Assembly (NCBI RefSeq): GCF_900129425.1
Contig: NZ_LT670817.1
Coordinates: forward strand, 62,001-126,000
DNA length: 64,000 bases
Reading direction: 5' to 3'
DNA from: Bradyrhizobium erythrophlei
GTDB lineage: Bacteria; Pseudomonadota; Alphaproteobacteria; Rhizobiales; Xanthobacteraceae
Below the pieces are notes generated by a model. It saw only the letters and a list, made by a program, of their open reading frames with translations. It did no database searches and was not told the origin of the DNA. How positions within the stretch are numbered: position 1 is the stretch's first letter; the number at the start of each line of letters is the position of its first letter. Below are positions 8,071 through 16,899 of the stretch, piece by piece. The translations under genes were made by a program, and so were the position numbers.

Positions 8071-9567
8071 ATGACCGCGACAGCCACCGCTTCCGCCCCG
8101 CAGACGGCCGAGCATTTCGATGTCCTGATCGTCGGCGCCGGCATCTCCGGCATCGGCAGCGCCTATCACCTGACGGTGCAGCTTCCGGGCACCAGCTTCG
8201 TCGTGCTCGAAACCCAGGAGAGCTTTGGCGGCACCTGGCTGACCCACCGCTATCCCGGCATCCGCTCCGACAGCGATCTTCACACCTTCGGCTACCGCTT
8301 CAAGCCATGGACCAGCGCACCGATCGCGACCGCCGCGGAAATTCGCGCCTATATGGGCGAGGTCATCGCTGAAAACGGGCTTGAGCCGCATATCCGCTAC
8401 CGGCACCGGATTTCCTCGGCCAGCTGGTCGAGCACGACGAATTTATGGACCATCGAAGCGGTCAGGACCGACAGCGGCGAAGCCCTGACGTTCACCGCGA
8501 ATTTCCTGTGGATGTGCCAGGGCTACTACCGGCATTCGGAGGGCTACACGCCGGAATGGAAGGGGATGGAAAACTTTCAAGGCCGCATCGTTCACCCGCA
8601 GCGCTGGCCGGACGATCTGGTGACCGAGGGCAAGAAGGTCGTCGTGATCGGCTCGGGCGCGACCGCGGCGACCCTGATCCCGGCGATCGCGGACAATTGC
8701 GGCCATGTCACCATGCTGCAGCGGTCGCCGACTTACTTCCGGACCGGCCGCAACGCGATCGAACTGGCCGAGACGCTGCGGCAGCTGCAGATCAGCGAAG
8801 AATGGATCCACGAGATCGTGCGCCGGAAAATTCTGTTCGATCAGGACACGTTCACTCGCCGCTCGTTCGAAGAGCCCGAAGTCGTGAAGAAGGAATTGCT
8901 CGGCGGCATCCGCACCGTGCTCGGTCCCGACTACGACATTAAGACGCATTTCACTCCGAGCTACCGGCCGTGGCGGCAGCGCATCGCCTTTGTTCCCGAC
9001 GCCGATCTGTTCCAGGGCATCAAGAGCGGCAAGGCCTCCGTCGTTACCGACGAGATCGAGACGTTCACGGAACAGGGCATTCTGTTGAAATCCGGCCAAC
9101 GGCTGGATGCCGATATCATCATCACCGCGACCGGGTTCAACCTCAATGTGCTTGGTGATGTCGCGTTCTCGATCGACGGCAAGCCGCTCGATTTCGCCCA
9201 GACCGTGACCTATCGTGGCATGATGTTCACCGGCGTGCCGAACATGGCCTGGGTGTTCGGATATTTCCGCGCCAGCTGGACGCTGCGCACCGACCTGGTG
9301 GCGGATTTCGTCTGTCGCCTGCTGGCGCATATGAAGAACAAGGGCGTGAGCAAGGTCGTGCCGGCGCTGCGGCCGCAGGACGAGGACATGCTGCTGCAGT
9401 CATGGATCGATCCGGAAAATTTCAATCCGGGCTATCTGATGCGCGACATGCACCTGTTGCCGATGCGCGGCGACAAGCCGGAATGGCAGCATAGCCAGGA
9501 TTACTGGATGGAGAAGGATCAGTTCCCGGCGATCGATCTCGACGATGCCGCGTTCGTCTACGATTGA
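8071..9567 (+). CDS. Flavin-containing (Baeyer-Villiger-type) monooxygenase
   Basis: A protein of 498 residues with the FAD-binding motif GAGISG at 22-27, the second nucleotide-binding motif VIGSGATAATL, and the Baeyer-Villiger fingerprint FxGxxxHxxxWP, seen as FQGRIVHPQRWP near 169-180. The FGGTW and RYPGIRSDSDL segments are typical of this family. It would use NADPH and O2 to oxidise ketones or, in relatives, nitrogen or sulfur compounds. The natural substrate cannot be inferred; no degradative operon surrounds it. It is convergent with the HD-GYP gene, 42 bases apart. Confidence 0.9.
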   Translation: MTATATASAPQTAEHFDVLIVGAGISGIGSAYHLTVQLPGTSFVVLETQESFGGTWLTHRYPGIRSDSDLHTFGYRFKPWTSAPIATAAEIRAYMGEVIAENGLEPHIRYRHRISSASWSSTTNLWTIEAVRTDSGEALTFTANFLWMCQGYYRHSEGYTPEWKGMENFQGRIVHPQRWPDDLVTEGKKVVVIGSGATAATLIPAIADNCGHVTMLQRSPTYFRTGRNAIELAETLRQLQISEEWIHEIVRRKILFDQDTFTRRSFEEPEVVKKELLGGIRTVLGPDYDIKTHFTPSYRPWRQRIAFVPDADLFQGIKSGKASVVTDEIETFTEQGILLKSGQRLDADIIITATGFNLNVLGDVAFSIDGKPLDFAQTVTYRGMMFTGVPNMAWVFGYFRASWTLRTDLVADFVCRLLAHMKNKGVSKVVPALRPQDEDMLLQSWIDPENFNPGYLMRDMHLLPMRGDKPEWQHSQDYWMEKDQFPAIDLDDAAFVYD

Positions 9568-9609
9568 GATGTGCGCTCACCCAAGCCTGGCACGATCCGA
9601 TCCGTTCCT

Positions 9610-10659
9610 TCAACGACTCAACGCCACTTCCCTGAAGGCGGCCACGAGCGGTCTCTCGAGCTTTCCGCGCATGCTCTGGATGATCTCGAAGGCTTGTTCC
9701 CGAGACATGGCTGGCTTGTAGTGTCGGTGCTCGATCAATGCGGCAAAGATATCGGATATGGTCAATATCCGGACGATGTCGGATATGCTGGCGGCGCAAA
9801 GCGCGTCGGGATATCCGCTTCCATCGAGATATTCGTGATGATGCCGGACCGCATCGAGGATCTCCGGTGAAATGCCGGCGTTCCCCTTCAGCACGTCATA
9901 ACCGACCGCGGGATGGGTTTCGATCACCGCACGTTCCCGGGCATCGAGGCGCCCGGGCTTGTCCAGGACCGCGAGCGGAATTTTGGCCTTGCCAATGTCA
10001 TGAAACATTGCAGCCGAATACAGTCGCTCGATGTCCGGTTTCGCGAGGCCAAGGCTCAATCCAAAATCGACCGCTATTCCCGTAACCAGAAGGCAGTGCT
10101 GATAGGTACCCTCGTGGTGGCGGCGAACCGTCTCGAGCCAACTGGACAGTCCATCCTCGGCGATGCTGTCCGCAATCCTGCTACCCGCACCTTTCGCGCT
10201 CCCGACATCGATGGGCTTGCCGCTCAACGCCGCGGAGAACATCGACGCGATGGCGGCAGCACCGGCAGCCGCAACTCCTTGTCCACTGCATGTGCTTTCG
10301 CCCGAAGCATTGCCGGAAAGATCGCTATCGCTCAATTCGGCGAGCAATCTCGCTTGCGTAATTTGACCATTCAGCACGCGCGTCGCGCCCAGTGCATAAG
10401 CCTGAACGACGAATAGACGCGCCTTCTGGTCGATCAGGAAAATTCGCTTGGGCACGTGATTCAGTTTTACGAACATTTCCTTCAAGGCCGCGATATTTTC
10501 GACGACCCGCAGATCAGCCGCGACGACGACCGCTTCAGACGGGTTTCGCACCAGGTCTGCGCCGCTCAGCAATTCGGACGTCACCGCGTATTGCTTCTCC
10601 AGCATGGAGCGCAGCGCCGAAAGCTTCACAGAGGTATCTGCGACAAGGTGCACGGACAT
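9610..10659 (-). CDS. HD-GYP-type cyclic-di-GMP phosphodiesterase
   Basis: A protein of 349 residues. The N-terminal ~120 residues look like a receiver-type alpha/beta domain without a clear phospho-acceptor site. The C-terminal half has the metal-site motifs of HD-GYP proteins: HDIGKAKIP near residue 220, RAVIETHPAVGYDVL, HHHEYLDGSGYP (which carries the GYP) and a downstream ISDIFAALIE. Such enzymes hydrolyse c-di-GMP. The gene is last of three co-directional small genes, after PilZ and a 55-residue protein, which supports a c-di-GMP role. Activity is inferred from motifs only. Confidence 0.85.
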   Translation of the reverse strand: MSVHLVADTSVKLSALRSMLEKQYAVTSELLSGADLVRNPSEAVVVAADLRVVENIAALKEMFVKLNHVPKRIFLIDQKARLFVVQAYALGATRVLNGQITQARLLAELSDSDLSGNASGESTCSGQGVAAAGAAAIASMFSAALSGKPIDVGSAKGAGSRIADSIAEDGLSSWLETVRRHHEGTYQHCLLVTGIAVDFGLSLGLAKPDIERLYSAAMFHDIGKAKIPLAVLDKPGRLDARERAVIETHPAVGYDVLKGNAGISPEILDAVRHHHEYLDGSGYPDALCAASISDIVRILTISDIFAALIEHRHYKPAMSREQAFEIIQSMRGKLERPLVAAFREVALSR

Positions 10660-10731
10660 CGGAAGTCAAATCTCACTTCTCTCGACCGTTATCCTGCTCG
10701 AACATGCTGATTCCTGCCGGGTCTTGCGCCG

Positions 10732-10899
10732 TCACCGCGTGAGAAAGCGCTCCAGGTTGGTGCAGATCATGTGCGCCAGATCTTCGGTTATTTCAAATTT
10801 CACCACCGTGTCACCGGTGTTCACCTGAACGATTCCGATCAAGGGCTCTGTCGATTTGGTTGTAATGGTTACCTCGGTTATTTTGTGTACGTCGCTCAT
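10732..10899 (-). CDS. Small conserved-looking protein of unknown function (55 aa)
   Basis: A 55-residue protein starting MSDVHKITEVTI and ending in NLERFLTR. It is rich in beta-type sequence (TEVTITTK, IGIVQVNTGDTVVKFEI) followed by a helix, with no signal or membrane segment. The ATG at 10899 is preferred over a TTG at 10938. It sits between PilZ and HD-GYP genes on the same strand, 40 and 72 bases from them. I do not recognise a family; its position suggests an accessory of that signalling cluster. Confidence 0.6.
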   Translation of the reverse strand: MSDVHKITEVTITTKSTEPLIGIVQVNTGDTVVKFEITEDLAHMICTNLERFLTR

Positions 10900-10939
10900 C
10901 GAGTAGTTCTTTGCTGGTGTTGAAGTTTGCCAATCCAAA

Positions 10940-11287
10940 TCAAGACTGGCGGCTGGTCGGCGTTTCGTCTGACCGTCGTTTCGGATTCCTTTTCCTGTTT
11001 GCAGTCTTGTCCGGCGTCAAGAACTCGACGCCGATCTGATCGCCGGCCAGGCGCACCATTCGACAGCGGCGATATGCAAGACCCGTCGACGACAGAAGCA
11101 GGAAGAACTCGTTGAGGTCCAGTCCTTCGAGCTTGCCTTCGACATACAAGCACGCGCCTGTTTGCGACACGTCGAACATCAAGCAGTCCCGGCGCCAGGT
11201 TCCATCAATTCCCATGATGTAAACTGGAATGCCGCTTTCAAAATCGACGCGCTCGCTCTTCCTGTCTCCAAAGGCCATCGATGCCAT
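10940..11287 (-). CDS. PilZ-domain protein (c-di-GMP receptor type)
   Basis: A protein of 115 residues consisting mainly of a PilZ fold. The ligand-binding signature is split as expected: basic residues DRKSER near the N-terminus and the later DVSQTGACLYV, matching the (D/N)xSxxG element, then FLLLSSTGLAYRRCRMVRLAGDQIGVEF. The basic tail (NRKRNPKRR) may bind nucleic acid or membrane. Followed on the same strand by the 55-residue gene and the HD-GYP gene. It begins only 15 bases after a truncated DUF2336-like fragment. Confidence 0.85.
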   Translation of the reverse strand: MASMAFGDRKSERVDFESGIPVYIMGIDGTWRRDCLMFDVSQTGACLYVEGKLEGLDLNEFFLLLSSTGLAYRRCRMVRLAGDQIGVEFLTPDKTANRKRNPKRRSDETPTSRQS

Positions 11288-11302
11288 CCGGTTTTTTCGA
11301 AA

Positions 11303-11434
11303 TCAGTTGTGATCCGCTTCGCTTAGGAACAGGTCGGCGACTTGCCGCAGCATGGCCACGCGCTTTTCCGACGAGCCGCTCTGGAGTGCGGCGTCGTGAT
11401 CATCGAACGCGGATGAACTGCCGGCTTGCTGCAC
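11303..11434 (-). pseudogene. Fragment resembling the N-terminus of a DUF2336 protein
   Basis: Reading the minus strand from a GTG at 11434 gives 43 codons that include SGSSEKRVAMLRQVADLFLS. This strongly recalls the opening helix of DUF2336 proteins (pattern xGSxEKRxxxLRxxTDLFL), which are normally 350 or more residues long. The frame then stops at 11303. No continuation is seen in the neighbouring frames, because the PilZ gene begins 15 bases later. It may be a decayed gene, or a very short real gene. The recognition is from memory of the family. Confidence 0.45.
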
Positions 11435-11695
11435 GATCGCAATCCAACGATTACAGTGAGGACGCTATTGCCCTCGCAAATGGTTCGCTGCACCGGCTTG
11501 GAGCAGCGGCCGCAACTAAAAACTCGACAATTTCCGAAGAATGCTCTCTAAATTACAACGTTCGGTAAATTTCCAGGATGGACGGCACTGATCTAAATCA
11601 CCCTCGCACAATTTGCGACTAGCGTTTTGGTTTTGCTCTCGCGGAATTAGAGCCTGGAAGGCGCTCAGCAAAATTATCGAGGTACAAAATATCCT
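11435..11695. other. Intergenic stretch without recognisable gene
   Basis: Divergent spacer between the DUF2336-like fragment/PilZ cluster (minus) and the MmyB-type regulator (plus). It becomes AT-richer towards 11580-11695, consistent with a promoter for the regulator, but no clear -35/-10 pair or dyad was found. Confidence 0.5.
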
Positions 11696-12484
11696 ATGAT
11701 ACACTCTGGCGCACGACAGCGAGCGCTCGGCGAGTTTTTGCGCAAGCATCGAGAGTCGGTTACCGGACAATGGGACAGCAAACAGGTCGGCGAAAGAAGG
11801 CGAAGAACGTCGGGCCTCCGGCGCGAAGAAGTCGCTCAGATGGCCAGGATCACTTCCACTTGGTATACGCGGCTGGAACAGGGAAAAGAGGTGACGCCTT
11901 CCGGCGCGGCGCTTGGCCGCATAGCCGCCGTCCTGCGATTAGCGCCCGCTGAGCGGGCTTACCTATTCCAGGTGGCCGGACGGGTTGACCCGAATGGCGC
12001 TTCGAACTTTGCAGGTGAGCTAGCCAGCAACGCCATTGAGAGCAGCGTCCTTTCCATTTCATACCCCGCCTGTGTGCTCGACAAATATTGGACGCCGTTG
12101 TTCTGGAACGCGGAATTTGCGGATCTCTTCCCTCTATGGCTGAAGAGCCCCGAAAAAAACGTGCTGCGTTATATGTTCCTCGATTCGAGTGTAAGAACAT
12201 TCGTCGTTGATTGGGAGCCCCGGGCTCGCCGCCTTGTGGCGCATTTCCGGGTTGAATACGGCAGATATATCGATGATCCGAAGATGGTTGATCTGATCCA
12301 GGGGTTAAGCGAGGAGTCGGATCTCTTTCAGAGATTTTGGGCAGAGCAGCAAGTTCTGTGGTGGGAGGGATACGAAAAATCCTTCAATCATCCGCAGCGG
12401 GGTTTGCTGAAGTTTTTTCAAACAACCTTCCTGGCCGCTGCTGATCCAACCCTCAAGCTGGTCATCCTGAGACCGTACGCCTAG
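11696..12484 (+). CDS. Helix-turn-helix regulator with MmyB-type ligand-binding domain
   Basis: A protein of 262 residues. Residues ~8-85 form an XRE-type helix-turn-helix of the kind that starts GEFLRKHRES and contains RRTSGLRREEVAQMARITSTWYTRLEQG. The remainder matches the MmyB-like, PAS-related domain (SYPACVLDKYWTPLFWN, LRYMFLDSSVR, HFRVEYGRYIDD), which in Streptomyces and Proteobacteria often regulates adjacent oxidoreductase genes through a small lipid-like ligand. No obvious target gene lies next to it; it is convergent with the LuxR-type regulator. Confidence 0.85.
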   Translation: MIHSGARQRALGEFLRKHRESVTGQWDSKQVGERRRRTSGLRREEVAQMARITSTWYTRLEQGKEVTPSGAALGRIAAVLRLAPAERAYLFQVAGRVDPNGASNFAGELASNAIESSVLSISYPACVLDKYWTPLFWNAEFADLFPLWLKSPEKNVLRYMFLDSSVRTFVVDWEPRARRLVAHFRVEYGRYIDDPKMVDLIQGLSEESDLFQRFWAEQQVLWWEGYEKSFNHPQRGLLKFFQTTFLAAADPTLKLVILRPYA

Positions 12485-12546
12485 CCTGCGATCAGGCGTC
12501 TCCTGTCGCCTGGAATACCGTCCGCTCCGACGTCGAATGATCTGAG

Positions 12547-13476
12547 TTACGAATTGCGCCGGCTCGCGCTGGTCGCGATCGCGGCCGCCGCGGTGCGGTT
12601 TTCGACACCGAGCTTGGCGTAGATTTGCTCGAGATGCTTGTCCACCGTCCGTGGGCTCAAGCCCAGGATCTGGGCGATGTCCCGATTGGTTTTTCCTTTG
12701 GCCAGCCACGACAGCACTTCGCCCTCGCGGGTGGTCAGTCCGAGTTCGCTGCTGAATTGAGCTGATGTATTGGTGCTCGAATCCTTTGCCAGCCGCAGCA
12801 GGAATTCATTCGGGCCGAGTTTGCCCATATATTGCAGTTGAAGCTGCTCGTTGTCCGGAAATGACGCCGTCAACGGCGTTTTCGATCCGGGTTTGCCTTT
12901 CTGCACCTGTTCAAGCCATTGCAGCATCGGCTCGGGCAGCACGAGTTCATCTTCAGTTGCGGCGGCGAGATTATCCGTCAATAATTTCTGCGCCTGCGGC
13001 GTCGCCCACATGATCTTGCCGTGCCGGCTGACCGCGAGCAGAAAGCGCCCGGACACGTCGAGCGCGGCGCGGGCGCTCTGGGTCAACCTTGCATTGGCCA
13101 GATGAACCCTGATCCGCGCCAGCATCTCCTCGATGACGATCGGTTTCGTCACGTAGTCGACGCCGCCGGCTTCCAGGCCGCGCACGATGTGTTCGGTCTC
13201 CGCCAGCCCGGTCATGAAGATGACGGGCACATTGCTCACGTCCGCCTCGCGCTTGAGCCGCCGGCAGGTTTCAAAACCGTCGATGCCGGGCATCACGGCG
13301 TCGAGTAGGATGATATCCGGCGTGATCTGATCGACGATCCGCATCGCGGCGGCGCCGTCCATGGCGACCATCACGGTCATGCCGGCGCCGTCAAGCGCAT
13401 CGGTCAGAAGCCGCAGCGTTTCCGGTGAATCATCGACGACGAGCGCGACGTCGCGCTTTTTGGGTTCAGTGATCAT
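12547..13476 (-). CDS. LuxR-type response regulator paired with the permease-kinase fusion
   Basis: A protein of 309 residues. Residues ~8-125 are a receiver domain with acidic pocket DD at 15-16, phospho-acceptor Asp at 59 (ILLDAVMPG) and the switch Lys in TKPI. A middle region (~140-225) has PAS-like character. The C-terminus is a LuxR/GerE helix-turn-helix (LTTREGEVLSWLAKGKTNRD, LGLSPRTVDKHLEQIYAKLG). Its start overlaps the 3' end of the upstream sensor kinase by 11 bases, so the two are translationally coupled and are almost certainly partners. It is the likely DNA-binding output for the divergent amide transporter operon. Confidence 0.9.
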   Translation of the reverse strand: MITEPKKRDVALVVDDSPETLRLLTDALDGAGMTVMVAMDGAAAMRIVDQITPDIILLDAVMPGIDGFETCRRLKREADVSNVPVIFMTGLAETEHIVRGLEAGGVDYVTKPIVIEEMLARIRVHLANARLTQSARAALDVSGRFLLAVSRHGKIMWATPQAQKLLTDNLAAATEDELVLPEPMLQWLEQVQKGKPGSKTPLTASFPDNEQLQLQYMGKLGPNEFLLRLAKDSSTNTSAQFSSELGLTTREGEVLSWLAKGKTNRDIAQILGLSPRTVDKHLEQIYAKLGVENRTAAAAIATSASRRNS

Positions 13477-16400
13477 AGCTGTGCAAGGTTTTGAGGGTTG
13501 CCATGTACTGATCGAGGTCGAAGCGGTCGATCAGGGAACGCATCTGCGAAACGAAGTCGGCGTGTTCAGGATAGTCGGTTCCGATTTCATCGAGCTTGAC
13601 CTGGATCGCACGGATGTAGCCCATTTGTCCAAGGCCGATGAGTTCTTCGACATGCCTCACCGGCGGCCGCGAGCCGCTGTCCGGCCGCCAGTGCGGAACG
13701 ACGATCTGGTCGGATTCATATTGCCATTCGATCTTGAGCAGCTGGCGGATCAGCTCCAAAAGCTTCGGAATATCGATCGGCTTCATCAGATAGCCGTCGT
13801 GGAATGGCTGCGCCAGCGGTGCGCCGTGCGCCTCCAGGGCGCTCGCCGAAACCATCAGGATGCGGGCCTGATGATGCCCGATCGAGCGCAGCGTCTCGGC
13901 CACCGTCCATCCGTCCATGCCCGACATCGAGATATCCAGCAGAAACAGATCGGGCTGGCAATGCTGCGCGAGCGCGAGGCAGGCGGGTCCGTCCGGCGCG
14001 CTCAAGAGGATAAAGCCCAGCGGCGTCAGCACTTCGCGCAAGAGATCGCGTTGGACGGGGTCGTCGTCGGTGATCAAAATCGTCTTGCGCGGGCCGTGGT
14101 AGCCAAAGAACGGCGCATCGACCGGCGCAATTCGCGTCGGATTGGTGACTTCCGACAGCAGGATTTTTACCCGGAAAATGCTGCCGGTCCCGACAGTGCT
14201 AGTGACGCGGATGTCGCCGCCCATCACGCCGGCAAGCAGCCGGCTGATCGTCAGTCCCAGACCGGTCCCGGTCTGCGGCTGTGAGACCCCGAGTGCGCCG
14301 CGCTCGAACGGTGCGAAAATGCGTTCAAGGTCGGTGGCCTGAATTCCCGGCCCGGTGTCGATCACTTCAAATTCGGCCACCGGGCTGCGGTAGTGAACGA
14401 CGAACTGCACGCTGCCGGCCTGGGTGAATTTGATAGCGTTCGACAGCAGATTGATCAAAATCTGGCGCAGGCGTTTTTCATCGGCGAACACCACGACCGG
14501 CAGGACCGTCGGCCGCTTGAAAACGAAATCGATGCCCTTGGCTGCGGCCTGCAGGCGGAACATTTCGACCAGTTGATCGAGAAATTCGCTCAGGCGAACT
14601 TCGTCCCGAGACAAATACAATCGGCCGGCTTCGATCTTCGAAATGTCGAGAATGCCATCGATCAGCCCCGACAGATGATCGGCGCTGCGGCGGACCACGC
14701 GGACCTGATCGCGCGGCTTGGCGTTCAGGCTGGAGTCCTGTTCCAGCAACTGGGCGTAGCCGGAGATGGCATTCAACGGCGAGCGCAGTTCGTGACTCAA
14801 GCCGACGACATATCGGCTCTTCGCGAGATTGGCCGATTCGGCAACTTCCTTGGCACGCTGCAGCTCGGCATCGGTGCGCTTGTGGGCGTCGATTTCCTGG
14901 ATCAGAAGCGTGGTCTGCCGCCGGGTCTCTTCTTCCGCCGCGCGCCGGCTTTGCTGCGCGAGCACGAACAGCCAGGCGACCACGCCGATGATGATGGACA
15001 GCGCGAAGAACACCTTCCAGAGCACGTTGGATAGCTGCAGATTGTCGACGTGTGCTGCCGATGTCTGCAGATAGATCAGGCCGAGTGTCAGTCCCACCAG
15101 GCCAGCGGAAACCGCGAACACGCCGAGATAATGTCCGAGTTGCGAATTGATCCGCGCGAAAATCGGCTGCGGCAAAAGTTTGCCGAGGGTATCGGAGATC
15201 TGCGCCTGAATTCGCGCATGCGGCTTGCAGAGATCGTGGCAGCGCGCGTCGAGCGAGCAGCAGAGCGAGCAGATCGGGCCGGCATAGGCCGGGCAGGACG
15301 CCATATCCTCCGGCTCAAACGAATGCTCGCAAATGCAGCACTGGATCGCTTCGAGGTTTTGCCAGCTGCGCTTCGGCTTGCGCGCAATATAATATTTTCC
15401 GTCAGTCCCATAGGCGATCAGGGGCGCCGTGATGAAAGCGACGACCAGCGCGACGAACGGCGCCAGCGCCTTCGCCGTCGGTCCGAACAGGCCGTAGAAC
15501 GCGCTGATGGAGACGACGGTGGCAATCGTCATGGAGCCGACGCCGACCGGATTGATGTCGTAGAGATGCGCGCGCTTAAACTCCATGTGCTGCGGACGGA
15601 GGCCGAGCGGCTTGTTGACGACGAGATCGGCAACCAGCGCGCCGACCCAGGCGATGGCGACGTTGGAATAGAGCGCCAGCGTCTGCTCGAGCGCCTTGTA
15701 GACGCCGATCTCCATCAGCAGCAATGCCACCAGCACGTTGAAGACCAGCCAGACCACGCGGCCGGGATGGCTGTGGGTGAGGCGGGAAAAGAAATTCGAC
15801 CACGCGATCGATCCGGCATAGGCGTTGGTAACGTTGATCTTCAACTGCGAGAGGATCACGAAGGTGCCGGTCAGCGCCAATGCGAGCTCGGGCTGCGACA
15901 GCACGTAGCGAAACGCTTCGAGATACATGTGCGCCGGTTCCGCGGCATGCTCGTAGCTGATGCCATGGCCCAGCGCGAAGAAGGCCAGGAACGATCCGGC
16001 CAACAGCTTCAGCGCGCCGAGAACGATCCAGCCGGGGCCGGCGCTTAACAGCGCGAGCCACCACGACGTCCTCGACGTCCGTCGGTCGCGCGGCAGAAAG
16101 CGCAGGAAGTCGACCTGTTCGCCGATCTGCGCCACCAGCGAGAACACTACCGAGGCGGCGGTGCCGAACAGCAGGAGATCGAGATGGCCGCCGGGGTTGC
16201 CATGCTCGCCGGGAAATTTTGTCCACTCCGCAAAGGAATGCGGGTTGGCGTAGGCGATCGCCGCAAAGGGCAGGATGTGGAGAATGATCCATACCGGCTG
16301 CGTCCACAATTGAAAGCGGCTGATCAGGGTGATGCCGTGCGTGACCAGGGGAATAATGACGACGGCGCTGATGAGATAGCCGACCGGGCGCGGAATGCCG

Positions 16401-16834
16401 AAGCACATCTCAAGCGCGGTGGCGAGAATGACCGCTTCGATCGCAAAGAAAATGAACGTGAAAGAGGCGTAGATCAGCGACGTGATGGTCGAGCCGATGT
16501 AACCGAAGCCAGCGCCGCGGGTCAGAAGATCGATGTCGATGCCGCATTTGGCGGCGTGATAGGCGATTGGCAGACCGCAGCAGAAGATGATGACGCTGAC
16601 AATCAGGATAGCCGCGGTGGCGTTGGTGACGCCGTAATTCAGGGTGATGGTGCCGCCGATCGCCTCCAACGCCAGAAATGAGATCGCGCCCAGCGCGGTA
16701 TTGGCGACGCGGGCGGCGGACCAGCGCCGCGCGCTCTTGGCGGTGAAGCGCAGCGCGTAGTCTTCCAGCGTCTGGTTGGCAACCCATTGATTATACTGGC
16801 GCCTGACGCGGTCTATCCGCTGCCGCCCTGCCAC
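13466..16834 (-). CDS. NCS1-permease-like sensor fused to hybrid histidine kinase
   Basis: About 1122 residues. Residues ~25-470 form a multi-span membrane domain resembling NCS1 nucleobase/allantoin/cytosine permeases (an early YALRFTAKSARRW, then LGAISFLALEAIGGTITLNY). Residues ~490-535 hold about ten cysteines (CCIC, SLCCSLDARCHDLC). Two more membrane segments follow, then a coiled coil and a HisKA domain with the phospho-acceptor His in LSHELRSPLN near 680. The ATPase domain shows LLSNAIKF, DTGPGI and GTGLGLTISRLL. A receiver domain (phospho-acceptor Asp in LFLLDISMSG) and a C-terminal extension end the protein. The GTG at 16834 is chosen as start because AGGAG lies six bases upstream. 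It is divergent from urtA and coupled to the LuxR regulator. Function inferred: sensing an amide, urea or purine-type compound. Confidence 0.88.
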   Translation of the reverse strand: MAGRQRIDRVRRQYNQWVANQTLEDYALRFTAKSARRWSAARVANTALGAISFLALEAIGGTITLNYGVTNATAAILIVSVIIFCCGLPIAYHAAKCGIDIDLLTRGAGFGYIGSTITSLIYASFTFIFFAIEAVILATALEMCFGIPRPVGYLISAVVIIPLVTHGITLISRFQLWTQPVWIILHILPFAAIAYANPHSFAEWTKFPGEHGNPGGHLDLLLFGTAASVVFSLVAQIGEQVDFLRFLPRDRRTSRTSWWLALLSAGPGWIVLGALKLLAGSFLAFFALGHGISYEHAAEPAHMYLEAFRYVLSQPELALALTGTFVILSQLKINVTNAYAGSIAWSNFFSRLTHSHPGRVVWLVFNVLVALLLMEIGVYKALEQTLALYSNVAIAWVGALVADLVVNKPLGLRPQHMEFKRAHLYDINPVGVGSMTIATVVSISAFYGLFGPTAKALAPFVALVVAFITAPLIAYGTDGKYYIARKPKRSWQNLEAIQCCICEHSFEPEDMASCPAYAGPICSLCCSLDARCHDLCKPHARIQAQISDTLGKLLPQPIFARINSQLGHYLGVFAVSAGLVGLTLGLIYLQTSAAHVDNLQLSNVLWKVFFALSIIIGVVAWLFVLAQQSRRAAEEETRRQTTLLIQEIDAHKRTDAELQRAKEVAESANLAKSRYVVGLSHELRSPLNAISGYAQLLEQDSSLNAKPRDQVRVVRRSADHLSGLIDGILDISKIEAGRLYLSRDEVRLSEFLDQLVEMFRLQAAAKGIDFVFKRPTVLPVVVFADEKRLRQILINLLSNAIKFTQAGSVQFVVHYRSPVAEFEVIDTGPGIQATDLERIFAPFERGALGVSQPQTGTGLGLTISRLLAGVMGGDIRVTSTVGTGSIFRVKILLSEVTNPTRIAPVDAPFFGYHGPRKTILITDDDPVQRDLLREVLTPLGFILLSAPDGPACLALAQHCQPDLFLLDISMSGMDGWTVAETLRSIGHHQARILMVSASALEAHGAPLAQPFHDGYLMKPIDIPKLLELIRQLLKIEWQYESDQIVVPHWRPDSGSRPPVRHVEELIGLGQMGYIRAIQVKLDEIGTDYPEHADFVSQMRSLIDRFDLDQYMATLKTLHSYDH

Positions 16835-16840
16835 TTTGAA

Positions 16841-16845
16841 CTCCT
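16841..16845 (-). promoter_or_regulatory. Ribosome binding site fixing the permease-kinase start
   Basis: Minus-strand AGGAG, six bases before the GTG at 16834. The alternative ATG at 16930 would add 32 Cys-rich residues and run through the palindromes of the divergent promoter region, so the GTG is favoured. Confidence 0.7.
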
Positions 16846-16899
16846 GACCGCGAGCCGTCTGCTCGCTCAAAAACCTACGTCGCAATTTTGCGGTGCAAT

